64,000 nt of DNA from contig NC_012489.1 in the NCBI RefSeq assembly GCF_000010305.1, forward strand, positions 2,921,646 to 2,985,645, read 5' to 3'. The notes under the pieces were generated by a model, which saw only the letters and a program-made list of their open reading frames with translations, was not told where the DNA came from and did no database searches. The DNA is from Gemmatimonas aurantiaca T-27 (GTDB lineage: Bacteria > Gemmatimonadota > Gemmatimonadetes > Gemmatimonadales > Gemmatimonadaceae). Of the stretch, positions 18,564 to 25,867 are shown piece by piece (the first letter of the stretch is position 1; every line of letters starts with the position of its first letter). Position numbers and translations under genes: made by a program.

Positions 18564-21106
18564 GCGACTTCAGCGACTTCCGCAGCCTCGTCAGGCGCAG
18601 CGACATCCCACTCGTTGCTGCACTTGAGACACTTCCGGAAGCTCCCGCGCGTCTTGTTGCTCTTGGCCTCGGCCCCCACGTACCCACACTCAGGACACGT
18701 CTCGGCGACAGGCTTGTCCCATACCACAAAGTCGCAGTTGGGGTAGTTCTCACAGCCGTAGAACGCCTTGCCGCGCTTCTTGGAGCGACGCTCGGCGATC
18801 TCGCCTCCATCCTTGGGACACTTGACGCCCGTGGGCATGGAGCGGGTGCCCCGGCACTTCGGGAACTTGCTGCAGCCAAGGAAGTCGCCGGAGCGGCCAT
18901 GACGAATGACCATTGGCGCGCCGCACTCCTGACACATGTAGTTCGTCAGCTCAGCCGGCTTCTTCTCCCCCTTGATGGGGCGCGTGTACTTGCAGGCCTT
19001 GGGGTGGTTCTCACAGGCCACGAACGGTCCGAAGAAACCACCCTTGGCGACCAGCTTGCCGCCACAATCCGGACAACGCTCGGTCTCGAGCGCCGACAGA
19101 TCGTAGGCTTCGCCGATGAGCGCATCGAGGTCGTTGTCATTGAGCGTGCGCTGGAAGGGCGTCCAGAAATCACCCAGCGCGCGCACCCAATCGATCTCAC
19201 CTTCGGCGATCTTGTCGAGCTCCTCTTCCATCTGCGCCGTGAAGCCGACGTTGAAGACGTCGGGGAATTTCTTCACCATCACCTTCTCCACCGTTTCCCC
19301 AAGGGAGGTGGGGAAGAACCGGCGCTGCTCGAGCGAGACGTACCGTCGCTCGACCAGCACCGAAATGATGGACGCGTAGGTGGACGGGCGGCCGATCCCG
19401 GCGCGCTCGAGTTCCTTCACCAGCGACGCTTCCGAAAAACGCGGCGGCGGTTCGGTGAAGTGCTGCGTAGGTGTGATGGCTTTGACCGGCACCCGCTCGT
19501 CGACTTCCAGCACCGGTAGTGCCTGTTCATCTTCGAGCGCCTTGGCATCGCCCTCTTCGCGGGCTTCGCGATACAACGCCAGGAAACCCTGGAACTTCAC
19601 CACCGAGCCGGTCGCGCGGAACAGATAGTTGCGCTCCGCGTCGGCCACCTTGATCGGGATATTGAAGTCGACGGTGGTGGTATCGAACACCGCCGGTGCC
19701 ATCTGCGACGCCATGAAGCGCTGCCAGATGAGCTGGTACAACTTGAACTGATCGGCCGTCAGGAACTTCTGCACTTGCTCCGGACGACGTGACGGATCCG
19801 TGGGGCGCACACCTTCGTGTGCGTCCTGCGCATTGGCCTTGCCGCTCGGATAGAGCTGCGGCGCTGGTGCGAGGAAGTCGTCGCCGAACTGGGCACGCAG
19901 CGATTCACGCGCCGAGTTTGCGGCGTCTTCCGAGACACGCGTGGAGTCGGTACGCATGTAGGTAATCAGACCCGTCGCGCCGTCGATTCCCACGTCGATG
20001 CCTTCGTACAGATCCTGCGCGAGTCGCATGGTGCGCTTGGATCCGAAACCGAGCTTCTTGGCCGCTTCCTGCTGCAACGTGGAGGTCGTGAAGGGCGCCG
20101 CCGGATTCTTGCGCCGTTCGCGACGCTTCACCTCGGTAACGACAAACTCCTTGCGACCAGCCAGATCGGCGATGATCCGCTCGGCTTCCGTGCCGTTGCC
20201 GATCTCCGGCTTCTTGCCATCGAGCTGATGGAGCTTGGCCGTGAACGGCTGCTGCCCCTTCTGCAGATCGGCCGCGATGCTCCAGTACTCGACGGGCGTG
20301 AACGCACGGATTTCGCGTTCGCGTTCCACAATGAGTCGGAGCGCCACGGTTTGCACACGGCCAGCGGAAAGGCCTTTCTTGACGGTCTTCCAGAGCACCG
20401 GGCTGGCTTTGTAGCCGACCAGTCGATCGAGCACGCGCCGGGCCTGCTGGGCCTCGACCTTCTTGTTGTCGATGTCCATGGGCTTGGCCATGGACTTGTG
20501 CACGGCGTCTTTCGTGATCTCGTGGAACATCACGCGCCGGATCGGCGCCGAGACGGCATGCCGCTTGGGCTGCGTGAAATACTGTTCCACGTGCCACCCG
20601 ATCGCTTCACCTTCGCGATCAGGGTCAGTGGCGATGAAGATTTCGCGCGCGCCCTTGGCGACCTTTTTGAGATCCGTGAGGATGTCTTCCTTGCCCTCGA
20701 TGGTGACGTATTCGGGGGCAAAGCCGTGGTCGATATCGATGCCGAGCTTCTTGGCGGGCAGGTCACGCACGTGCCCGACGGTGGCCTTCACCGTGTAACC
20801 ACGACCGAGATACTTGCCGATGGTCTTGGCCTTCGCTGGAGACTCGACGATGACCAGTGACGTGCCGCCGGCCGGCGCGGGCTCATCATCCTCTGGCAGA
20901 TCTATCGCTTCCGCGCGGGCCGCGGCCTTGCGAGCGGTGGTCTTTCCAGCGGCGGTCTTGCGAACCGCCGTCTTGGAGACCGGAGTCTTGCGCGCAGGCG
21001 ACTTGGCCACGGACTTGGCAGCAACCTTGGTTGCAGCCTTTTTCGCGGGGGCTTTCGTTGCGGACTTCTTCGTCGCCGCCTTCTTGGCAGCTTTCTTAAT
21101 TGGCAT
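18560..21106 (-). CDS. topA: DNA topoisomerase I with a histone H1-like basic N-terminal tail
   Basis: Type IA topoisomerase that relaxes negative supercoils. The Toprim domain begins at LVIVESPAKAKTI (about residue 84). The catalytic Tyr lies in TYMRTDSTRVS. The C-terminus carries Cys-rich zinc-ribbon modules (CPDCGGKLV; CQECGAPMV...GCSKFPKC; GCENYPNC; CPECGYVG...CLKC). The first ~64 residues form a Lys/Ala-rich tail with 17 Lys and 4 Arg and no acidic residue before position 66, including SPARK and TPVSK, like histone H1 tails. Such tails are best known at the C-terminus of actinobacterial TopA, so the N-terminal position is notable. It is 4 bases from the smg stop and overlaps trmFO. Confidence 0.97.
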   Translation of the reverse strand: MPIKKAAKKAATKKSATKAPAKKAATKVAAKSVAKSPARKTPVSKTAVRKTAAGKTTARKAAARAEAIDLPEDDEPAPAGGTSLVIVESPAKAKTIGKYLGRGYTVKATVGHVRDLPAKKLGIDIDHGFAPEYVTIEGKEDILTDLKKVAKGAREIFIATDPDREGEAIGWHVEQYFTQPKRHAVSAPIRRVMFHEITKDAVHKSMAKPMDIDNKKVEAQQARRVLDRLVGYKASPVLWKTVKKGLSAGRVQTVALRLIVEREREIRAFTPVEYWSIAADLQKGQQPFTAKLHQLDGKKPEIGNGTEAERIIADLAGRKEFVVTEVKRRERRKNPAAPFTTSTLQQEAAKKLGFGSKRTMRLAQDLYEGIDVGIDGATGLITYMRTDSTRVSEDAANSARESLRAQFGDDFLAPAPQLYPSGKANAQDAHEGVRPTDPSRRPEQVQKFLTADQFKLYQLIWQRFMASQMAPAVFDTTTVDFNIPIKVADAERNYLFRATGSVVKFQGFLALYREAREEGDAKALEDEQALPVLEVDERVPVKAITPTQHFTEPPPRFSEASLVKELERAGIGRPSTYASIISVLVERRYVSLEQRRFFPTSLGETVEKVMVKKFPDVFNVGFTAQMEEELDKIAEGEIDWVRALGDFWTPFQRTLNDNDLDALIGEAYDLSALETERCPDCGGKLVAKGGFFGPFVACENHPKACKYTRPIKGEKKPAELTNYMCQECGAPMVIRHGRSGDFLGCSKFPKCRGTRSMPTGVKCPKDGGEIAERRSKKRGKAFYGCENYPNCDFVVWDKPVAETCPECGYVGAEAKSNKTRGSFRKCLKCSNEWDVAAPDEAAEVAEVA

Positions 21107-21110
21107 CTGC

Positions 21111-21539
21111 TCAGTGTATCAGGGGGCGCTCGCGTCCCATGGCGCCTTCATCTACCCCCAAGTCTTCCGCAATGGTACGGACATCCGACAGGGTGATGCG
21201 GCCATCAACATGAACGAGCGCGCGCTCCACGAGTTGCTCGAAGTCGATAAGGCTCAGGGAACCAGCCCGGTGCATCGCAATGAGGTAGCCCCAGGCGTCG
21301 GTGGCAAACCGACCACGCTCGTGAGGACCCTGCACCCGCAGGGATGGTTCCAGAGCGCTCTGAGTACCGCCCCACGCCGGGGACGGCACACTATCGCTAT
21401 ACAGTAAGGAAAGAATCTCACCAATTTGACGCCGATTGTACCCCTGCGACGAGAGGTATGCCTCCACCTCCACCACATCGGTGTCGGAGGCAAACCGCTC
21501 CCTCAATTCAGCAAGCACCGGCGTCCAGCGATCGTCCAT
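21111..21539 (-). CDS. smg: Smg / DUF494-like protein
   Basis: 142-residue small alpha-helical protein of unknown biochemical role. The layout fits the Smg (DUF494) family: VVEVEAYLSSQGYNRRQIGEILSLL (split N-terminal helix-turn), then AWGYLIAMHRAGSLSLIDFEQLVERAL and a final DGRITLSDVRTIAEDLG block. Position supports this, since smg sits directly upstream of topA in many bacteria. Here the gap to topA is 4 bases and to aroK 3 bases, so it is a middle gene of one transcription unit. The sequence match is moderate; the symbol rests partly on context. Confidence 0.75.
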   Translation of the reverse strand: MDDRWTPVLAELRERFASDTDVVEVEAYLSSQGYNRRQIGEILSLLYSDSVPSPAWGGTQSALEPSLRVQGPHERGRFATDAWGYLIAMHRAGSLSLIDFEQLVERALVHVDGRITLSDVRTIAEDLGVDEGAMGRERPLIH

Positions 21540-21542
21540 TTC

Positions 21543-22094
21543 CTAACCTATCTCCGGCATCCTACCGTGGGCAAGCGCCACGATGGAATCCGTAATACGT
21601 TGTGGATCAACGAGTTCCACGTCCAGGACAATATCCGACATATTGTAGAGTCCGGCCCGGGCCTCCCATAAAGCGTTCATTTTTACTGCTGGGTCTGCCT
21701 CCATCAGGAGCGGGCGGGTGGTACGGGATCGGGACAATCGACGGACCGCTTCGGCGGGTGAAACCAGCAAATGAATGAGGCAACCTGGCGGTCTCATCAA
21801 TTCAATAACACCGGGGTTGGTGATCCAACCACCACCGGGCGCGAGGATCATGGGCGGGGCGGCGGCGAGTTCCCGCGTGAGCGCCATCTCCATCTGACGA
21901 AAGGCTGGCTCTCCCTGCTCGGCAAAGATCCGGGCCACGGGCATCCCGGTCCGCCGTTCGATCTCCACGTCGAAATCCAGAAAGGGCCGCCCAAGCGACT
22001 TGGCTACCGATCGGCCGACGGTGGACTTGCCCGCCCCAGGCAGCCCCACCAGCACGATGTGACCGTCGATCTGTCGCTCGGCCTGACTGGTCAC
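21543..22094 (-). CDS. aroK: shikimate kinase
   Basis: Phosphorylates shikimate at the 3-hydroxyl in the aromatic amino acid pathway. It has a P-loop GLPGAGKSTVG, the shikimate-binding DFDVEIERRTG with conserved Asp, GEPAFRQMEM, a PGGGW motif and the lid Arg in RTTRPLL. Its 183 residues are typical of AroK/AroL. It lies 8 bases after aroC, which acts two steps later in the same pathway, and 3 bases before the smg start. The operon head is therefore biosynthetic and the tail genome maintenance. Confidence 0.95.
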   Translation of the reverse strand: MTSQAERQIDGHIVLVGLPGAGKSTVGRSVAKSLGRPFLDFDVEIERRTGMPVARIFAEQGEPAFRQMEMALTRELAAAPPMILAPGGGWITNPGVIELMRPPGCLIHLLVSPAEAVRRLSRSRTTRPLLMEADPAVKMNALWEARAGLYNMSDIVLDVELVDPQRITDSIVALAHGRMPEIG

Positions 22095-22102
22095 GATGGC
22101 AG

Positions 22103-23299
22103 TCAGCGCACGCGCTCGTCGAGGCGCGCGAGGTACGCGTCGAGATTGCGCTGCACTTCCTCCAACGAGTCTCCGCCAAACTTCTCCAGCACCGCATCCG
22201 CCAGCACAAATGCCGCCATTGCTTCGGCGATGACGCCCATGGCCGGTACGGCGGTCACGTCGCTGCGTTCGGCAACCGCCTGCGCCGACTGGCCCGTCGC
22301 CACATCGACGGTGCCAAGTGGGCGCATGAGCGTGGAGATGGGCTTCATGGCGACTCGGATGACCAGTTCCTCACCGGTGGTCATACCGCCCTCGGTGCCA
22401 CCGGCGCGGTTGGTGCGCCGTTGCACATGCCCGGCCCGTGTGCGCCCCATGGCGGGTTCGATCTCGTCATGTACCTCGGCCCCCGTGCGCCGGGCCGTCT
22501 CGAAGCCCATACCGATCTCCACGCCCTTCACAGCGGGGATGGAGAGCATGGCCTGACCAAGACGCCCGTCGATGCGGCGGTCCCACGAGACATGCGACCC
22601 CAGTCCCACAGGAAGACCGGTTACGACCACTTCGCAGATGCCGCCCAACGTGTTGCCTTCCTTTTTGGCGGCATCGATGCGCGTAATCATCAGCGCTTCT
22701 GCGTCGGCATCGAGTGTGCGCAGCGGTGATGCATCGGAAGCGGCATTGAGATCCTGGGGCAGGACGTCCGGTCGGACCGCGTCGACCCCGCCCAGATGAA
22801 CCAGGTGCGAGCCAATCTCGATCCCCAGAGCCCGCAGCATCACGCGGCAGACGGCGGAAGCCGCCACGCGGGCGGTCGTCTCGCGCGCGGATGCGCGTTC
22901 CAAAATGTCGCGCGCGTCCTCGCGGTCGTACTTGAGGATGCCCGTCAGGTCCGCATGCCCAGGACGCACACGGGTCACGTGCCGCTTGCGCAGGCCGGTC
23001 GCGTCGGCCTCACGCGGCGCGGGATCCATGATCTCCTGCCAGTTCTTCCAGTCGCTGTTGCGGATCAGCATGGAGATCGGCGATCCGAGCGTTTCACCAG
23101 CACGCACGCCGGACAGGAATTCGATGCGATCGGTTTCGATCTGCATGCGACGACCGCGCCCGTAGCCCTGCTGCCGCCGCGCCAGTTCGGTGTCCACATC
23201 AGCGGCCAGTAACGACACACCCGCAGGCATGCCCTCCAGCACAGAGACGAGCGCGGGTCCGTGGGACTCGCCAGCGGTAGTGAAACGGAGGTTCGACAT
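22103..23299 (-). CDS. aroC: chorismate synthase
   Basis: Converts EPSP to chorismate with reduced FMN, the last common step of aromatic biosynthesis. Signatures seen: TAGESHGPALV at the N-terminus, RRQQGYGRGRRMQIE, SGVRAGETLGSPISM, RPGHADLTGILKY, RASARETTARVAASAV and AGGTEGGMTTGEELV. Its 398 residues are within the family range. It appears to be the first gene of the minus-strand unit running to xerC, with 134 bases separating it from the pilus operon's last gene downstream on the map. The start ATG at 23299 gives the standard MSNLRFTTAG N-terminus. Confidence 0.97.
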   Translation of the reverse strand: MSNLRFTTAGESHGPALVSVLEGMPAGVSLLAADVDTELARRQQGYGRGRRMQIETDRIEFLSGVRAGETLGSPISMLIRNSDWKNWQEIMDPAPREADATGLRKRHVTRVRPGHADLTGILKYDREDARDILERASARETTARVAASAVCRVMLRALGIEIGSHLVHLGGVDAVRPDVLPQDLNAASDASPLRTLDADAEALMITRIDAAKKEGNTLGGICEVVVTGLPVGLGSHVSWDRRIDGRLGQAMLSIPAVKGVEIGMGFETARRTGAEVHDEIEPAMGRTRAGHVQRRTNRAGGTEGGMTTGEELVIRVAMKPISTLMRPLGTVDVATGQSAQAVAERSDVTAVPAMGVIAEAMAAFVLADAVLEKFGGDSLEEVQRNLDAYLARLDERVR

Positions 23300-23400
23300 A
23301 CCCGGAACGTAGACGGGAGGAGGGCTCGGCTGTAGGGCGGCGCCCGGGTCACCCCGTTTGCCACCGGCACATGCCGTGCGCCTCCTCCCGTACCGGGCCA

Positions 23401-23422
23401 GCCGCCCCGCGAACGGGGCGGC
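23401..23422 (-). terminator. GC-rich hairpin after the pilus operon
   Basis: GCCGCCCCG pairs perfectly with CGGGGCGGC around a 4-base loop, 11 bases past the stop of the lipoprotein gene at 23434. There is no T-run, so termination strength is uncertain. It is the only strong hairpin between the pil operon and the upstream side of aroC. Confidence 0.5.
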
Positions 23423-23433
23423 CGGAATGGGTC

Positions 23434-25845
23434 TTACAAGCAGGTCGTCGTGAAGGTATCCGAGAGGGCGACCAGGGTCACACCGCGGACCGTGGCGCCA
23501 ACCAACACCAACTGTCCGTTGGGTCGCTGTGTGGCACGCACGGGGCCGATGATCGGATCACGAATCGCAATCGAGGCGATCTTCCGGTAGCAGTACGTGT
23601 CGAAGACATCGATGACCGGCTCGCTCGAGGCAACAAAGGCCAACCGTGTCCGCAGGGGCGACGAGCGCGGCCCCGTGTTCTGGGGATGGAAGTCGAGACC
23701 ACCACCGCTGGGGCGAGACTCGAGGATACCCTGCAGGCGCAGTGTGCGATCGAACAGGTAGGTGGAGTCACCCTTCACCGCATTGATCTCACCATCGAAG
23801 TTGATGCCAACGCCCTGTACCCTCGAGAAGGTATTGGCGATGAAGTCGGTGACATCGAGTGGTCGCGAGATCCCGCGGTCGATTACCGGCAGCGGAGGCG
23901 TCATGTCGAAGCCCATCGTGGCATCGTAGGTCATGGCGCGGCTGCCGAGCACCGGGCCGCCCTCGCCGAAGACCGCGCGACGGAAGTTGCCCGAGTTTCG
24001 CACGTAGGTGGTGTCGCGGAAGGCCAGTCGGTCGATACGACCTACAATGGAGTACTCCCACATCGAGCCATCGGGCCGCCGGACAATCTGCTTGTAGGGC
24101 AGCAGGATCGAGTCGGCACCCACACCGCCGGCTGCGAAGCGTTCGATTTCCAATGTGTCAGAACGCCCCTCGGCCTGCCCCATCGCCTGTTCAAAGAAGA
24201 AGTGCGAGCTCTTCTTGCTCAGGTTCTCCCAGCGAATGGTGCCCTGCTTCTCGAAGGGGGACGACTGGCCTGGCGTGGGTGTGGTGGAGTACACCGCGAT
24301 GACATCTTCGCAGGGCGAGCCTGGTGTCAGGTCACCGTTGCAGGTCGCCGCAAGGTACTGCGGACGATCACTGAAGTCGTGCGCGGTGCGCTGCGTGATG
24401 ATCTGATCGGTGGTCGCCGAACGCGTCGACGTGATCGTGTAGACGATGATGTTGGGCAGCGGATAGCGGTACACTTCGCGGCCCGCCGAACCATTGCGCA
24501 AGTCCACGTAGCTGATGTTGGTACCACCCGAGTTGGCGACCAGCAGCGTATCGGACATCTCCCCATCGCGATTGCGCGGATAGGGTGCGATACCCCACGG
24601 ACGTGAACCCACGGCGATCGGCGCACGGAACGACGAGTCAGCCAGGTTGTAGACCTCGAGCCAATTGCGCTCGATGTTCGTGAGGTACAACCGATCGTTG
24701 CGTGGGAAGTACAAGGCGTCGGCCACTTGGCCGCCCTGCGGCAGCGGATTGGTGTAGCCGGCCACCACGATGACCGTATCCTGCCGCAATGAACCGCTTG
24801 GGAACCGGGCCACATCGCGCCGACCGTTGGCGTTGCGGGCAAAGCCGAACACGTTGACGTGCATCGGGAAAGTCGCCACCGGGATCCGCGTCCTGAAGGT
24901 ACGAACCAACGTGGAGAATCGACCGTCCGAGGACACCGAGTCGGCGACGAGCAGTTGACCCGTGGGGGTGCGCACTTCGTAGCCCAGCGTGGAGATACCC
25001 ACCGGGTCAGTGGCTTCGACGAAGATGGTGTCGTTCACTTCCACGCGGGGCGCCACGCCGGTCCGAACCACGGGCACGGTGTTGGCATTGGCCGGACTCT
25101 GCACCGCGTATGAAACCGGTGTGCCAAGCACACGCTGGTTGAGCGAGTCGATGATGAATGGCGTGACCTGGATGGTAGCACCCTTCACGCTGTCAGGCAC
25201 GACCAAGGTATCGAGCAGCGCGATGGAGTCGCGCAACGGTGCACTGAAGGAGCTCGAGTCGCGTGCCGTATAGGCACCGGACAGTTCGTATCCGAGCGTG
25301 CGCACCTTGTAGCGGGCGCGTCCGGACAACGAAAGGATGAGCGCTTTGCCCGTGACAACCGGTGAACCGGCCACGGGGCTCGTGACGATGGCACTGGGCG
25401 GCTCGAGGTTGCCGACGGTGAGAGCCACACGTGCCGTGTCGGACTCATTGCCGGCACCATCGACGGCGACCGCGCGCGCCGTGACCGTGGCGCCGATGGG
25501 CGCGCTGGACGGAACACGTACGTTCACCAGGATCGTCAGCGACGTCACCGCGCTCGTCATCACGGTGTCATACGAAGCCGTGATGCCGCCAGCCAGAAGC
25601 AAGCGAACGCGCTTGAGTCCGATATTGTCGTTGGCGTTGAGGGTGACGGCCAGCAGGGAGTCGGCCGTGGGCAGCCCCTTGGTAAGGCCGACCGTCGGCT
25701 TGATGGAATCCTTGAACGGTGGATCGATGACTTCGTCGCCGTTGCAGGCGCCCAGGGCCATAGTGGCCCCGATGGCGACCAGCGACGCGAGGCGACGCGT
25801 CAGGCTGGGGCGCGTCAGTGCGCGCCCGATCTGATGTGCATTCAT
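23434..25845 (-). CDS. large lipoprotein, Ig-like N-terminus and propeller-like C-terminus, last gene of pilMNOPQ operon
   Basis: 803 residues. The basic N-terminus plus a hydrophobic stretch ends in a lipobox (LGAC, Cys34), so it should be lipid-anchored and exported. Residues ~45-330 look like tandem beta-sandwich (Ig/cadherin-like) repeats with DNAND- and DGAGNES-type turns. Residues ~370-800 contain recurring segments (DALYFPRNDRLYLTNIERNWLEV-type, GSRPWGIAPYPRNRDGEMSDTLLVANSGGTN in pieces) typical of YncE-like beta-propellers. The ATG at 25845 follows AAGGA by 10 bases and lies 22 bases after pilQ, so it is cotranscribed. A pilus-linked role (secretin partner or adhesin-like) is inferred only from position. 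Confidence 0.75.
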   Translation of the reverse strand: MNAHQIGRALTRPSLTRRLASLVAIGATMALGACNGDEVIDPPFKDSIKPTVGLTKGLPTADSLLAVTLNANDNIGLKRVRLLLAGGITASYDTVMTSAVTSLTILVNVRVPSSAPIGATVTARAVAVDGAGNESDTARVALTVGNLEPPSAIVTSPVAGSPVVTGKALILSLSGRARYKVRTLGYELSGAYTARDSSSFSAPLRDSIALLDTLVVPDSVKGATIQVTPFIIDSLNQRVLGTPVSYAVQSPANANTVPVVRTGVAPRVEVNDTIFVEATDPVGISTLGYEVRTPTGQLLVADSVSSDGRFSTLVRTFRTRIPVATFPMHVNVFGFARNANGRRDVARFPSGSLRQDTVIVVAGYTNPLPQGGQVADALYFPRNDRLYLTNIERNWLEVYNLADSSFRAPIAVGSRPWGIAPYPRNRDGEMSDTLLVANSGGTNISYVDLRNGSAGREVYRYPLPNIIVYTITSTRSATTDQIITQRTAHDFSDRPQYLAATCNGDLTPGSPCEDVIAVYSTTPTPGQSSPFEKQGTIRWENLSKKSSHFFFEQAMGQAEGRSDTLEIERFAAGGVGADSILLPYKQIVRRPDGSMWEYSIVGRIDRLAFRDTTYVRNSGNFRRAVFGEGGPVLGSRAMTYDATMGFDMTPPLPVIDRGISRPLDVTDFIANTFSRVQGVGINFDGEINAVKGDSTYLFDRTLRLQGILESRPSGGGLDFHPQNTGPRSSPLRTRLAFVASSEPVIDVFDTYCYRKIASIAIRDPIIGPVRATQRPNGQLVLVGATVRGVTLVALSDTFTTTCL

Positions 25846-25867
25846 GATGGCAGCGTCCTTGGTCGCG

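Noticed and set aside
19817-20860. A 347-codon plus-strand frame opposite topA
   Set aside because: Antisense shadow with no family features; topA is certain.
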